Source of the DNA: Caldilineaceae bacterium
GTDB lineage: Bacteria > Chloroflexota > Anaerolineae > Caldilineales > Caldilineaceae
Length of the DNA stretch: 64,000 nt
Assembly: GCA_020846635.1 (NCBI GenBank)
Contig: JADLDO010000028.1
Coordinates: 868,001-932,000, forward strand
Direction of reading: 5' to 3'
The notes under the pieces are model-generated. The model saw only the letters and a program-made list of their open reading frames with translations. It was not told the origin of the DNA and did not search any database. Within the stretch, counting starts at the first letter, position 1, and each line of letters opens with the position of its first letter. Position numbers and translations under genes: made by a program. This document shows positions 25,468 to 35,025 of this stretch, one piece after another.

Positions 25468-26420
25468 CGTTCCACCTCGCCGCGCATACTCTGCAAGTAG
25501 GGGATGACCAGGAAACCCGACAGGATAATCATGAACGCGCCGATCGCAGCGCCCAACGAATAGCGGTATGCGCCAAAGGTAGATTGGAACATGAAGAAGG
25601 CCAGCGTGTCCGTGGCAAAGGCAGGGCCGCTGCCCCCCATCGGCGAAATAATGTCAAAGACCCGGATCGAATTCATGCCCGTGAGGACGATGGCGGTAAA
25701 GGTCACCGGCATCAACAACGGAATGATAATGTGCCGGTAGGTTGCCCATGTTCCTGCGCCGTCAATCGCCGCGGCTTCGCGCAGCTCATTGGGAATCCCG
25801 CGCAGCCCTGCCAGATAGAGCGCCATGACATAGCCCGTAAACTGCCACGCCGCGGCAATGGTCACAGCAAACATGCCATAGTCGGGATGGGAGTTCCAGG
25901 CAGGATGGAACCATTCGAAGCCCATATTGGCAAAGAGGACGTTAATGCCCGTTGTGGGCTGCATCAGCCAGCGCCATGCCACGCCTGTGACAATGCCGGA
26001 GACTGCAAAGGGAAAGATGAAGATGGTGCGGAAGAGCGCTTCCCCCCTGATCTTCTGGTCGAGCAACGAAGCCAAGAGAAACCCAAAAACGATACATTGG
26101 GTCATAAAGCCCGCGGCATAGTAGACCAAGTTACGCAGGTCCGTATGAAAGCGTCGATCAGTGACCAGTCTCTCCCAATTGGTCAGCCCCACAAAGGTAT
26201 AATCGCGAATTTGGCTGTTCCACTTTACCGTGGAGATGTAGAAGGTCCAGCCGATAAAGCTATAGATGGAGAGCGCAACGGCAATGATCGAAGGGGTCAA
26301 CACCAAAATGGCTAACAGCATGTCCGTGGTTAGCCAACTGGGTCGTTTGCGTTTGGTGGGGGAGGCGGCTAGGCCAGCCTCCCCCTCAACTGTGATCGTT
26401 CTATGCGACAAATTCTGCAT
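25464..26420 (-). CDS. Sugar ABC transporter permease (MalF-type)
   Basis: This 318-residue permease has a 28-residue charged N-terminal tail and then six helices starting at LLAILVLTPSIIAVALSIYS. The EAA loop is REAAAIDGAGTWATYRHIII. The ATG at 26420 lies inside the end of the binding-protein gene (20-base overlap), and its own end overlaps the next permease. It pairs with that permease to form the channel. Confidence 0.93.
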   Translation of the reverse strand: MQNLSHRTITVEGEAGLAASPTKRKRPSWLTTDMLLAILVLTPSIIAVALSIYSFIGWTFYISTVKWNSQIRDYTFVGLTNWERLVTDRRFHTDLRNLVYYAAGFMTQCIVFGFLLASLLDQKIRGEALFRTIFIFPFAVSGIVTGVAWRWLMQPTTGINVLFANMGFEWFHPAWNSHPDYGMFAVTIAAAWQFTGYVMALYLAGLRGIPNELREAAAIDGAGTWATYRHIIIPLLMPVTFTAIVLTGMNSIRVFDIISPMGGSGPAFATDTLAFFMFQSTFGAYRYSLGAAIGAFMIILSGFLVIPYLQSMRGEVER

Positions 26421-27753
26421 CCCCTGCTGCCCTGACGAGTTCAGCCTGTGATTGGGCTACATCGCGCGTGGTGGCAAGAATGTTGATGGCAATTGCGTAA
26501 TCCAAGACAAAGCTCTGCTTTGCCGCTGCACCATGCTGGATGGAAGGAACCAGAGTGTTGCTCTTGAAGTCTTCCATTGCCGAAAGCAGGTACTCATCGT
26601 AGACGCTCAGGTCGGGGTCCGTACGGGCAGGGATAGAACCCTTGATTGGATTGAAGGCATCCTGGCCTGCTTGTGAGCCACAGATCTTCAAGAAATTGAT
26701 GGCGTTGTCGCGATGAGGCGCGTTGACTGGCAAACCGAAGGAGTCGGAAAGCACGATGAACTTGCCCGCGGTGCCTGGTGCTGGTGCCCAATGGTAGTTG
26801 GTGAAGCCTTTGGACTTCAGCACACCGTGTGTCCAGTCCCCCATGATCATCATGGCTGGGCCATCATCTGCCACATAGCGGTCGTTGATGTCGCCCCAAC
26901 TGGTCGAGAGATAGTCTTCGTTGGCATAGTCATAGGCGCGATTGAGGATTTCCAGAGCCTCGGTGACGCCTGCATCTTCCCACGAGGTAGCACCTGTGAA
27001 GAGACCACGGTATTGATCCGGGTCCAACACGGCATTCAAAATACACTCGAAGACATGACCAGAGAAGTTTGGTTCATTTTCGGCCACTGCTAAGGCGGGA
27101 ATCCCTGCTGCCTTGAGCGCTTCCGCTGCTGTAAAGAACTCATCCCAAGTCGTAGGTGCTTCTACGCCCGCTTGCTCCAATTTGTCTGTGCGATACCAGA
27201 GGACGTTGGCGCGATGGATGTTGACCGGTACCGACCAGGGCTTGCCATCATAGGAGGCGATGTCGATCAACTCTTGCGGGAAGACTTCGTTGAAGCCGGC
27301 TTCTTCATACAACCAATCCAGCGGCTCCATACGCCCCGGAATCACATGGCTATCGATCAACTCGCGGCCTAGATGAACCTGGAACGAATCGGGGGGTTGC
27401 CCGCCCATCATGCGTGTTTCGAGCAGCGCCTTCATGTTGCCGCCCTGTCCTGCACCACCCGCCAATGCCGCATTTTGAATTTCGACATCGGGATATTCGG
27501 CGCTGAAGATCTCATAGAGTGCATTCAATGCTTCTACTTCACCGCCGGAAGTCCACCACGAGAAGATTTCCAGCGCGCCAGTCCCCGCCGCGGCTTCACC
27601 CCCTGCTGCGGCAGCAGGGGCTGTTGTGGCTGCCGCAGAAGACGCAGCGCCAGGGGCCGCCGCGGGGGCAGCGCACGCCGCCAACAAAGCCCCACCAGCA
27701 CCGAGCGCGCTCATTTGCAAAAAGCGGCGTCGATTGAATTTGGCCTCAGACAT
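26401..27753 (-). CDS. Sugar ABC transporter substrate-binding lipoprotein
   Basis: This 450-residue family-1 solute-binding protein is the first gene of the operon. The N-terminus carries a twin-arginine motif (NRRRFLQMSA) and a lipobox ending at Cys27 (LLAAC). About 45 residues of almost pure Ala/Pro/Gly/Thr follow, a tether that raises the domain from the membrane. The fold region shows FSWWTSGGE and GDWTHGV. It is clearly distinct from the binding protein at 6.2 kb, so a different sugar is likely. AAGGAGAG lies before ATG 27753. A LacI-type operator candidate sits 150 bases upstream. Confidence 0.92.
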   Translation of the reverse strand: MSEAKFNRRRFLQMSALGAGGALLAACAAPAAAPGAASSAAATTAPAAAAGGEAAAGTGALEIFSWWTSGGEVEALNALYEIFSAEYPDVEIQNAALAGGAGQGGNMKALLETRMMGGQPPDSFQVHLGRELIDSHVIPGRMEPLDWLYEEAGFNEVFPQELIDIASYDGKPWSVPVNIHRANVLWYRTDKLEQAGVEAPTTWDEFFTAAEALKAAGIPALAVAENEPNFSGHVFECILNAVLDPDQYRGLFTGATSWEDAGVTEALEILNRAYDYANEDYLSTSWGDINDRYVADDGPAMMIMGDWTHGVLKSKGFTNYHWAPAPGTAGKFIVLSDSFGLPVNAPHRDNAINFLKICGSQAGQDAFNPIKGSIPARTDPDLSVYDEYLLSAMEDFKSNTLVPSIQHGAAAKQSFVLDYAIAINILATTRDVAQSQAELVRAAGDAEFVA

Positions 27754-27902
27754 AAGTCATCTCTCCTTTGGTTGAAGGCAAATACGACAGAGATATTTGA
27801 TTAGCGGGGTCAATCCGTGGAAGTAAAACTACCCGTACGACGAGCATCGGACACGCACGCATAGGCAACTGGGGCGCGCATGATCGGATGTCTACTATTG
27901 GG

Positions 27903-27914
27903 TAAAACGTTTTG
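27903..27914. promoter_or_regulatory. LacI-family operator candidate
   Basis: The palindrome AAAACGTTTT (27904-27913, within TAAAACGTTTTG) has the central CG and A/T-rich arms of LacI/GalR-family operators. It lies about 150 bases upstream of the sugar-binding protein start. No LacI-family gene is in the window. Confidence 0.45.
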
Positions 27915-28127
27915 GTGTATACGTCACAAGAGAGTCGGTCTGTGAGCTTCTTGGGAGCAGACTTCTCGTCAAACTGCAATAATATCGCAATCATGCATAG
28001 CGCAATAGCATGTGCCGTATCACATAGTAATACCACATCCCATTCTTAGGCGCAAGTCGATTTTTTGTCGCGGGTGTGTCGTACACTGGGGCAAAGGAGA
28101 GAATAGCGCTTGTGCAATGAACGCAAC

Positions 28128-28167
28128 AACGCAGAATGCAGCGCGTCGGTACGCCGCATTCTGCGTT
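28128..28167 (-). terminator. Stem-loop after the PRC-barrel-like gene
   Basis: AACGCAGAATGC (28128-28139) pairs perfectly over 12 bp with GCATTCTGCGTT (28156-28167), with a 16-base loop. It lies 28 bases past the stop of the minus-strand gene. The downstream tract on that strand is only moderately U-rich, so termination is probable but may be incomplete. Confidence 0.55.
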
Positions 28168-28195
28168 ATCGTGCATAACTAACTGTGTTTATCTA

Positions 28196-28615
28196 CTAGG
28201 TCCAGGTACGTTCGATGAGTTGGTCACGCGTGACGGATAACTGCACCTTTTCATCTACCACCCCAGAGATCTGGTCGGGCGTGATAATGCGGTCTTTTAC
28301 AAAGAGACCGGCAGCATCCATCACGATGAAGCCACTGAGCAGGAGCCTCTCCCTCAATTGTTCTGGCATGTCGTTGGGACGGAATGCTTCGGCAAGGTTG
28401 TCGATAAATGAATCGGCGCGCTGGACGATTTCGTCTGCCGGGCCAGGTGTCGCCGGGCCTGTGCCGGAAAGATTCTGCCTTTCGCTTTCGGCCCCAAAGC
28501 GGACAAACTCGACCTTGCCAATGTTGTCATTCGTGGAATCGTAGATTTCCATCCCCTCGCGGATGACCGACAGAACACTGCCACGTCCGCTGGAACTTCC
28601 TGTGAAGTTACCCAT
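28196..28615 (-). CDS. PRC-barrel/DUF2171-like protein
   Basis: This 139-residue soluble protein opens with a Gly/Ser-rich tail and then VIREGMEIYDSTNDNIGKVEFVRF, the pattern of PRC-barrel or DUF2171-type domains, small beta-barrels found on their own in many bacteria. The C-terminal part (GLFVKDRIITPDQISGV, VQLSVTRDQL) looks like the second half of such a barrel. No catalytic residues are evident. GGAGGGA precedes the ATG at 28615. It stands alone with its own hairpin terminator. Confidence 0.65.
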   Translation of the reverse strand: MGNFTGSSSGRGSVLSVIREGMEIYDSTNDNIGKVEFVRFGAESERQNLSGTGPATPGPADEIVQRADSFIDNLAEAFRPNDMPEQLRERLLLSGFIVMDAAGLFVKDRIITPDQISGVVDEKVQLSVTRDQLIERTWT

Positions 28616-28825
28616 TTCTATCCCTCCTATTGTAGATTCATTATATCAATAAAATCATTGCTCGTATGAATAAAATCATTGAAAGCTAACTTTGATAGGT
28701 TTGTTAATTGCTATGGAAGATTATAGGGCAAAGAAATGGACCACACTATAGGTTTCTGAATACCCAAAGGATACATGAGAGGATATAGATGGACGGTAAG
28801 CTACGCACCGCTTATCGCCTTTTCC

Positions 28826-29683
28826 CTACACCTCAACCACCAGCCCATCATAGGCCACTTCATAGCCCTGCTGCGCCGCGAGGGTGACAAATTCTGGATG
28901 GATCGGGTTGCTGTGATGAGCGATATGTGTGGCAAAGACACGCGAATCATTGGTCAGCAAGCCGATCTGCCGCAGCCGCGCGACCTGCTGTAAGAAGTGT
29001 TCAGCATTCAGATGCCCATCTGTGCGTTCCTTAAAACCAAAGGTGTGATCCAACGCCAGCAGATCACACGATTTCCCATACTGTGCGAGTGCTTCCCATG
29101 TGGCCTCGGGCAAATCGCTTGTATCCGTGGCATAGAAGATCACGCGTCCCTCACGCTCAATCAAGTACAACATTGCCGTCGTTTCGAGCGCATGGTTCGC
29201 CTTGACGCTAAAGACCTGATAGGGGCCGACCTGGAAGTGCTGGAATGGCTCCACACCATGCACGTTCAAGTTGAGCCGTTCGGCGGCAGCCGGATCAAAG
29301 AATCCAGCCTCTTGTTCCTCGCTGCGCAAGATGCGCGCGGCGCGCCGCAGCGCATTGTGTGACGCATAGTATTGCAAGCGGGGCGCACCGAATACACCAC
29401 AGGAGGGGCTGCGTGAGGAAAAATGGCTGGGATCCAAATGGTCTGCATGTTCGTGGGTCTGCAAGCAATAGCGCACATTTGCCAGCGAAATGCCATGCTG
29501 GAGCGATGCCGCCATCAGATCCGGCCCCAGGTCGATCAATAACTCGCCATCAATAAGGGCCGCGCTGCGTTTACGTAGGCTAGGCCCGCCGGCCTTGCGC
29601 GCTGCTTCACAATTTTCACACGCGCAAAAGGCATTCGGGTAGCCTTCCGATGCCGAAGTACCGAGGAACACAAATTGCATCAT
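28826..29683 (-). CDS. Metallo-beta-lactamase-fold hydrolase (PhnP/PqqB-like)
   Basis: This 285-residue MBL-fold protein has the metal motif THEHADHLD (H77, H79, D81, H82), a second Asp (ATDTSDLP) and a late His pair (THIAHHSNP). Near the N-terminus C20, C22 and C25 form the CxCxxC pattern of PhnP-like phosphodiesterases, which bind a structural zinc there. PhnP cleaves cyclic ribose phosphates in phosphonate breakdown, but no phn genes are present, so function is left at the fold level. Tandem ATGs mark the start. A hairpin repeat lies just upstream. Confidence 0.85.
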   Translation of the reverse strand: MMQFVFLGTSASEGYPNAFCACENCEAARKAGGPSLRKRSAALIDGELLIDLGPDLMAASLQHGISLANVRYCLQTHEHADHLDPSHFSSRSPSCGVFGAPRLQYYASHNALRRAARILRSEEQEAGFFDPAAAERLNLNVHGVEPFQHFQVGPYQVFSVKANHALETTAMLYLIEREGRVIFYATDTSDLPEATWEALAQYGKSCDLLALDHTFGFKERTDGHLNAEHFLQQVARLRQIGLLTNDSRVFATHIAHHSNPIHPEFVTLAAQQGYEVAYDGLVVEV

Positions 29684-29984
29684 TGTTCGCTTTCTTTGTT
29701 GTGGGTGGATACCACCCCTCCCGCGCCCAAAGGGCTCCCGTCAGAAGCTTCCGGGAGGGTTTCAGTGGCAGTAAATGAGTGCTGCATTAGAAAATTACAA
29801 CAAGTGTGCTGGAAAGCAAAGATGTTGACGCGGCAGTGACGCGCGGCTGTTATGCTCCGCTCCCGTGACCTGCCTGCCGGCGGTTTTTACAGATTGACTG
29901 TAAGCCGAGACAACCAGCATGAGGTCATGTGTGATCAAAGAGCAAACGCTCTCAAGTAAACGATACAGACAAGTAAGGGACAAA
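29684..29984. other. Divergent spacer between MBL and DoxX genes
   Basis: About 300 bases hold hairpin repeat A near the MBL gene and then sequence without a convincing frame. The frame upstream of the DoxX start is open but has no ribosome site and is not called. Confidence 0.5.
29711..29763. repeat. Hairpin repeat copy A
   Basis: This is one of three related GC-rich palindromic elements (the others are at 30471 and 55307). Its right end carries GCTTCCGGGAGGGT and its left end the complementary CCCTCCCG, with GCCCAAAGGGCTCCCG between. It lies in the spacer between the MBL and DoxX genes. Confidence 0.6.
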
Positions 29985-30413
29985 ATGAACAAAGAGAACA
30001 ACACGACAAATCAAGAGTGGGCCATTCTGATCCTGCGTATCATCGTAGGCATCGTCTTTGCTGTTCACGGTGGACAAAAGCTTTTCTTAATGGGTTTTGA
30101 TGGCGTGGCAGGCTTCTTTGGCTCGCTGGGAATCCCGCTGCCTATGATTGCCGCCATTGTCGTAACGCTGCTCGAGTTGGTCGGCGGCTTGGCGCTGATC
30201 TTGGGCATTGGCACGCGCTATGTCGCCGCGATGTTGGTGGTCGATATGCTGGTGGCAATTGCCACGGTCCATCTAGCCAATGGTTTCTTTGCCAGTGACG
30301 GAGGCTATGAGCTTGTGCTTCTGCTGGCCGCGGGTGCGCTCTATTTTGTGCTGGCAGGGCCGGGGTCGCTCTCGCTCGACACGCGCTTGGGGCTGGCAAA
30401 GTCTGCTGCATAG
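29985..30413 (+). CDS. DoxX family membrane protein
   Basis: This 142-residue protein has four membrane helices in the DoxX arrangement. The signatures WAILILRIIVGIVFAVHGGQKL, LELVGGLALILGIGTR and a final ELVLLLAAGALYFVLAGPG are characteristic. DoxX-like proteins take part in redox or oxidative-stress systems in some species, but the activity of most is undefined. ATG 29985 follows AAGGGAC, better than the longer frame start. It is a single-gene unit flanked by hairpin repeats on both sides. Confidence 0.88.
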   Translation: MNKENNTTNQEWAILILRIIVGIVFAVHGGQKLFLMGFDGVAGFFGSLGIPLPMIAAIVVTLLELVGGLALILGIGTRYVAAMLVVDMLVAIATVHLANGFFASDGGYELVLLLAAGALYFVLAGPGSLSLDTRLGLAKSAA

Positions 30414-30420
30414 TACCAGA

Positions 30421-30460
30421 CGATAACAGCCACTTTCTGGGTGGCTGTTATCGTTCTCCC
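30421..30460 (+). terminator. Terminator after the DoxX gene
   Basis: CGATAACAGCCAC (30421-30433) pairs perfectly over 13 bp with GTGGCTGTTATCG (30441-30453), with a 7-base loop and a short pyrimidine tract after it. It lies directly after the DoxX stop. It may also act on the convergent kinase gene. Confidence 0.7.
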
Positions 30461-30467
30461 GTCCTGC

Positions 30468-31088
30468 TTACCTTCCCGCGCCCAATGGGCTCCCGGGCCC
30501 AGAGGACTCCCCGCTTCCGGGAAGGGTTTCGTCCTCTATCTGCGCCTGAGCCAGATTGGCGAGAATTGTATCCACCGTCTCATCCACGGATAGATCCGAT
30601 GAGTCCAGCCAAAACCCGATCCGCGGCGTCTCCGCACGAAATTGGCGGTCGAAATCGGCAGCGGTGAAGCTGCTGCTATAGCCTCTCTTGCTGCGCCCTT
30701 GCTCACGGGCATTGACCGCTTCCGGTTTGGGGCAAAGCACAATGAGATGCAAAGGCGGCCCCGCCAATTCACGAATGACCTCAACCAACTCCTTGCCGCC
30801 GATAATATCCTGGTAGACCACCGTGAAGCCCGCGGCCACATATTGCTTGGCGGCATGGCTTGCAAGCTGGTAGCGCAAACGTAGCTGCTGATAGGCCTCA
30901 GGGGAAAGCTCCAGCCCCATCTCGGCGCGGCCATTGACAATCATGCGCCGGAAGAGATCGCCGCGCAGATGGACGCTGCGCGGGAGCCGCTCGGCAAGCT
31001 GTTGGGCGACGGTCGATTTGCCCGCGGCCATGATGCCTGTGATTAAGATAATTCGTGGCTGATCCACAAGATCACATGCCAATCTCAC
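30468..31088 (-). CDS. P-loop kinase-like protein (AAA/chloramphenicol phosphotransferase-like)
   Basis: This 206-residue P-loop protein has Walker A GIMAAGKST (residues 18-26), a DLFRRM segment after beta-2, and a lid region (SKRGYSSSFTAADFD). It resembles small kinases annotated as chloramphenicol phosphotransferase-like or zeta-toxin-like; the substrate is unknown. The start is uncertain (GTG 31088 or GTG 31067) because a 13-base tandem duplication covers the junction with the upstream GH116 gene. The last 18 or so residues (TLPGSGESSGPGSPLGAGR) are encoded by a hairpin repeat and are not family sequence. Confidence 0.72.
   Translation of the reverse strand: MRLACDLVDQPRIILITGIMAAGKSTVAQQLAERLPRSVHLRGDLFRRMIVNGRAEMGLELSPEAYQQLRLRYQLASHAAKQYVAAGFTVVYQDIIGGKELVEVIRELAGPPLHLIVLCPKPEAVNAREQGRSKRGYSSSFTAADFDRQFRAETPRIGFWLDSSDLSVDETVDTILANLAQAQIEDETLPGSGESSGPGSPLGAGR
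30471..30529. repeat. Hairpin repeat copy B, overlapping the kinase 3' end
   Basis: This is the longest copy of the family. It contains both repeat modules: GCTTCCGGGAAGGGT at its right end, a GCCCAGAGGACTCCCC unit, and a GCCCAATGGGCTCCCG unit next to CTTCCCGC. It supplies the last codons of the minus-strand kinase gene. Confidence 0.6.
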
Positions 31089-31101
31089 ATGCCAATCTCA
31101 C
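31076..31101. repeat. 13-bp tandem duplication at a gene junction
   Basis: ATGCCAATCTCAC is repeated head to tail at 31076-31088 and 31089-31101. On the minus strand it covers the GH116 stop codon and the start of the kinase gene. Confidence 0.8.
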
Positions 31102-33734
31102 AACGTGACATACAATCGCTCATGGGGCGTGAGCAGCACAGGCGTCGCCGGTGTAACTACTCCTGCGCTTTGGCTAAAGGCTATCCTGCTGCCCTCAACA
31201 TTGACCCCGCCAACCTTGCGTCCTGCCAGGAAAGGCAGCCGCAGCGTTCGCAACGACAGCGTGCCATAGTGGACATAAATCTTGACCATGTCGGGTGTCA
31301 ACACAAATTCACCCCAGCCCGAATCCAGTGACCAGAAGCAGCGGAAGAAGCCATCCTCCGCGCGCAGCGGATTGAAGCCGATCATCCCCTGCGTCATGTC
31401 AAACTCAAAGCCGCTGTAGGCGTTGAGCAGCGCATAGGAAGCCATCGAGCGCGCATAGTTGGAGCCACACTCAAACTCGTTCCAGGGGTTGCGCCGTTCG
31501 CCATCATAGCGCCGCCGCACCGCCTCCACACAGGTCATGCCCTCGTCCACCATCCCCGTTAGGATCATGTGGATCGCCGCGGCATACTCAAAGCCATTCA
31601 TCGTCTCCTGAGAATAGGGTGCGGGAATGACGGGCTTTTGCGCGCCCTCCGGCCAAGCGCAGATCACCAAACCGCCCTCGTCGTTGAGACAATAGATGCG
31701 ACAGGGATTATAGACATCGCCCATGCGGGGGATGTAGTTGTATTTGTAGATGGCGGCGTTGGCCTGGCGCACCTGGGCCGGGTCCAAGATCTCGCCCAAC
31801 CCATAGAGCGTAGCGTGCCACTGCCCCAACACCTGGTCAATGCTGCTGCCCTCGCCAATCTGATACTTGATCTCGCCATGCTCCGCTGTCCAGTAGGCGT
31901 TCAACGTCGAGCCACCCTGGAGTACCTGGTCATTGCTGAAGCTCTCGACAATCGTGCGGTCATTGAGGTCAATACGCTGGTAGTAATACTCACCGTTGAA
32001 AAGATGCTCGTCTGCCCACGCCTTGCCACGGCTGAAAATCGCCTCGTATTCGGCGGCACATTCGCTTTCGCCCAATGCCCTCGCCATCTCTGCCGCGGCC
32101 TTGAGCGCGCCGAGATACATACTTGTCAGCCAGGAATTTGGGCCAAACAGCTCCATATCCAGCGTATGATGCTGCCTGCCCCACAATACACCCGTCTTTT
32201 CCGGGTCCCATTGGTCAATGTTGTGCGGGCTCCAGGCAAACTCCAACGATGCCTTGATCGCAGGCCACAACTGCCGCAGCCACTCATTATCGCCACAGAT
32301 CTTCCAATCGCGATAACTCTTCATCACCCCGCCAAACTGTCCATCGGCACAGGGGCGAAAATCCCATTGACCGATGCCGATGGGCAGTTGCAGCCGGAAG
32401 GGCATGCCGCCATCGTCGCGCAAATTCTGCTCATAATCCGCCTCGCGCATCGAACGCTCCAGCGCAGGGAAAAGGAAGGGCAACGCCTGGGCATAGTTCC
32501 AGACATGCGTACAGGAGCCTTCGCAGCAACCTGCATCGGGGGAACAGCCCTCCCATCCATAGAAGGTTCCATCCTGCAAGCGCAGCACCGTCGGCGATTT
32601 GAGGATGCTGATATTGGCGGAGATGGCATCCAACGCCACCGGGGGCAGGTCGGAGGCAAAAAGCGTGTCATGGAACAACTGCGTGGCTTGGTCGAGCCGC
32701 TCCCATTCACCCAGGGCATAGGCCGCGCTCGCCATCGAATCGGCCCAGACCGTGGCATAGTAGTTGCGCCAGAGCCAGGGAATATCAGCGCGGCTGGGTG
32801 GCGGCGCTTTCCAATAGTTGTCACAGTTGGGGAAGCTCCAACTGATCACAAAGCGCACCTGGCGCGTCTCTCCGGGCTTCACCGGCAGATGCACTGCCAG
32901 GAGTCCATTATTGCCGCTTTGTGCCTCCTGTGGCGTATACGTCCTATTCTTGAAAGGCCCAGGCGTCATCAGGTCATGCCAATAGACCTCCAAGTTATCG
33001 AACCATGCACCGCGGAACCAATAGTGCTGATAGCTCACTGTCACGTCATCCGCCAGCCCCGCATCGGTCGCCAGCGTCAAATCGCCATAGGCAGGCACAT
33101 TAGGAGCCAGCCCATCACTGCTCAGGTGCAGCGCATGGCCCCACGCATGCTGCGTGACGGTATGCAGATTGTTGGCAGGTAGAGGATTGCCCAGCACACC
33201 CACCAGCGTATAGGTCAGCGTAGTATCCGTGGGGTTGGTGATGCTAAACTCGAAAAAGGCCGCAGGGATGCTAGAGTCCTGATCATTGGTGGGAATCAAA
33301 GGATTGAAGGCGCGCTGAATCACCTGGCCTGGAAAGTTATCGTCATGAAAAGTCAACTCCGCCAGTGGATATTCACCGCGAAAATCCATGTCGGCAAAGT
33401 GGGGTAGTCCAGTCAGATACTCGCGCTTTGGCCCCCAGCCAAATGTGCGCGTTTTCGTGCCCGTAAGTTCTCCCTGATAAGGCGGCTGCAGATCGCCGTG
33501 GAGGATGCGCGCTGCAATGACCTTGTTCTCCCCGCTTGGATCTTCTTGCTCGGCACGAATCGCAAAATGGGAAAAGCCATTGACGCTGCCCTTGTTGGGA
33601 CGATTGAAAATTTCCCAGTCAATCAGGCGTCCATTGCCCGCTAGGCCGATGCTGCCGGAGCCAATGCCGCCCAGGGGAAAGCTGATTTGGCTCGTCTTGG
33701 CCCCACGATAGAGAAAATAGTCACTGTGGTACAT
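31098..33734 (-). CDS. GH116 family glycoside hydrolase (GBA2-like beta-glucosidase/glucosylceramidase)
   Basis: This 878-residue protein has the GH116 architecture: an N-terminal beta-sandwich (start [30 protein letters not shown]) and a C-terminal (alpha/alpha)6 catalytic domain. [19 protein letters not shown] near residues 400-420 is the conserved segment of this family, which includes human GBA2, archaeal beta-glucosidases and bacterial xylosidases. No signal peptide is seen, as in GBA2. ATG 33734 is one base past the ceramidase-family stop, with GAGGAAAA inside that gene, so the two are translationally coupled. Long in-frame sequence upstream of 33734 belongs to the opposite reading of the ceramidase gene and is discarded. 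Confidence 0.88.
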   Translation of the reverse strand: MYHSDYFLYRGAKTSQISFPLGGIGSGSIGLAGNGRLIDWEIFNRPNKGSVNGFSHFAIRAEQEDPSGENKVIAARILHGDLQPPYQGELTGTKTRTFGWGPKREYLTGLPHFADMDFRGEYPLAELTFHDDNFPGQVIQRAFNPLIPTNDQDSSIPAAFFEFSITNPTDTTLTYTLVGVLGNPLPANNLHTVTQHAWGHALHLSSDGLAPNVPAYGDLTLATDAGLADDVTVSYQHYWFRGAWFDNLEVYWHDLMTPGPFKNRTYTPQEAQSGNNGLLAVHLPVKPGETRQVRFVISWSFPNCDNYWKAPPPSRADIPWLWRNYYATVWADSMASAAYALGEWERLDQATQLFHDTLFASDLPPVALDAISANISILKSPTVLRLQDGTFYGWEGCSPDAGCCEGSCTHVWNYAQALPFLFPALERSMREADYEQNLRDDGGMPFRLQLPIGIGQWDFRPCADGQFGGVMKSYRDWKICGDNEWLRQLWPAIKASLEFAWSPHNIDQWDPEKTGVLWGRQHHTLDMELFGPNSWLTSMYLGALKAAAEMARALGESECAAEYEAIFSRGKAWADEHLFNGEYYYQRIDLNDRTIVESFSNDQVLQGGSTLNAYWTAEHGEIKYQIGEGSSIDQVLGQWHATLYGLGEILDPAQVRQANAAIYKYNYIPRMGDVYNPCRIYCLNDEGGLVICAWPEGAQKPVIPAPYSQETMNGFEYAAAIHMILTGMVDEGMTCVEAVRRRYDGERRNPWNEFECGSNYARSMASYALLNAYSGFEFDMTQGMIGFNPLRAEDGFFRCFWSLDSGWGEFVLTPDMVKIYVHYGTLSLRTLRLPFLAGRKVGGVNVEGSRIAFSQSAGVVTPATPVLLTPHERLYVTL

Positions 33735-33735
33735 T

Positions 33736-35025
33736 TCAGTTTTCCTCTTTGCCCATCTCAATCGCCTCCGCGACAATCTGCTCCCCCGCCTCCGGCGCAA
33801 GCGCCGCCGGATAGCCATAGTACTTGTAGGCATCGACGACCTCATAGCCGCCGCGCGGGTAGGCGCGGCGCGCCGGGATATAGCCCACGTTGCCATTGGC
33901 AAAGCCGCAGATCATCACATGGCGGATACCGCTCCGCTGAATCCCTTCTTTGATCTGCAACCCCAACTCCACAAAAAACTCCCCTGGCACACCGACGATC
34001 ACCAAATCGCCCATGCGAATGATCTTCAACTCGCCGTTGACCGTGGGCGCAAGTAGATTGTCTTGCATTGCCTCAAACATGCGCTCTGTCCAATGCAGTT
34101 GTGCCCAGTGGACTTTGGCGTTAATGGTATCTTTGGCATGTTCTGCTGCAAACGCCGCGGCCTCATGCTCGGCGCGCCAGGTAAGCCAGTCGTTGCGGCT
34201 GGGCAGAGGCAGCAGGGGCAGCGCCAGCGTCTCGCCTGCCGTTTCCAGCCGCGGCACATCGTTGGCAACCAACTCCGGCAGGGCCGCCAATGCCGCGTCT
34301 GCCACTGCATTGCCAACCGTTGCCAAGCTCTCTTCCCCGCGCGCCACCGGCCCTACATCCCCAATCGCACCCATCAGAAAGAGCGCCACCGCGCCTGTCG
34401 CCTTCTCCACGCGGCTGGAGACAAGCCCCGGATAATCGGCAGTGACATAACGATTGACATGATGAAGTGTCGTCGGATGGCAGGTGTAATTGACCACCAC
34501 CGCAATCGGCGCGCCCTCTGCATCGTCCACGCGCAGCAAGCCCACCTCCGGGTCAATCACATCGCCCGGTGTGCGGCGGTTGTGGACGCCTGTGCTGCTG
34601 CTCGTACTGCCTACCGCCAATGTCGCCGGTTGCAAATTGGCCTGGGCTTGCGCCACAGCCTCTACAATGCGCGGTTGTAGCATCTCCACATAGTCCGGGT
34701 CGATCTCGCCACATCCGACCAAGTGTATGGTGGCAGGGCCGCCGTGCGTGTGGGTACATGCCAGCATCACCTGGGGTGCGGAGATGCCGGTTGCCAGCGC
34801 AATGCGGTCGCGTATCTCAATCGCTAGCTCGCGATCGAAACCTAGTAAATCACAGCTAATCAGCGCCACTTGGCGGTCATCATCATCCAAGACAAGTGCG
34901 CGCACATAGAGCGGGTCGCGTTCCCCGATGTTTGGATTTTCGCGAGCGACAAAGCCCGTGAGATCAACGCCAACCGGGGGTGTAATCTCAAGACGGGCAG
35001 CACCAGCGCGTAAGGTGGCGGGCAT
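33736..35025 (-). CDS. Neutral/alkaline ceramidase-family protein (N-terminal domain)
   Basis: This 429-residue protein matches the N-terminal catalytic domain of neutral/alkaline non-lysosomal ceramidase. The family start is clear ([21 protein letters not shown]), followed by SCDLLGFD, the zinc motif THTHGGP near residue 92, [11 protein letters not shown] near 180, and the C-terminal [12 protein letters not shown] and [23 protein letters not shown]. Full ceramidases have about 650-750 residues and an Ig-like C-terminal domain, which is absent here. Many bacterial short forms have unknown substrates. Its direct coupling to a GH116 glucosylceramidase-family gene is the best clue to function. 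AAAGGAT precedes ATG 35025. Confidence 0.85.
   Translation of the reverse strand: MPATLRAGAARLEITPPVGVDLTGFVARENPNIGERDPLYVRALVLDDDDRQVALISCDLLGFDRELAIEIRDRIALATGISAPQVMLACTHTHGGPATIHLVGCGEIDPDYVEMLQPRIVEAVAQAQANLQPATLAVGSTSSSTGVHNRRTPGDVIDPEVGLLRVDDAEGAPIAVVVNYTCHPTTLHHVNRYVTADYPGLVSSRVEKATGAVALFLMGAIGDVGPVARGEESLATVGNAVADAALAALPELVANDVPRLETAGETLALPLLPLPSRNDWLTWRAEHEAAAFAAEHAKDTINAKVHWAQLHWTERMFEAMQDNLLAPTVNGELKIIRMGDLVIVGVPGEFFVELGLQIKEGIQRSGIRHVMICGFANGNVGYIPARRAYPRGGYEVVDAYKYYGYPAALAPEAGEQIVAEAIEMGKEEN

Larger units (their letters stand above)
27754..28195. other. Intergenic region upstream of the second sugar ABC operon
   Basis: This 440-base spacer between two minus-strand genes holds, from right to left, the end-of-gene hairpin at 28128-28167, an A/T-richer stretch with the LacI-type palindrome, and the ribosome site of the binding-protein gene. 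I see no reading frame worth calling. Confidence 0.6.

Noticed and set aside
28826..29683. PhnP in a phosphonate operon
   Set aside because: The CxCxxC and MBL motifs fit, but there are no phn genes around it, so only the fold is called.
31569..33182. A 537-codon plus-strand frame opposite GH116
   Set aside because: Same reason: the minus strand encodes an intact GH116 enzyme and the plus-strand product has no recognisable domain or ribosome site.
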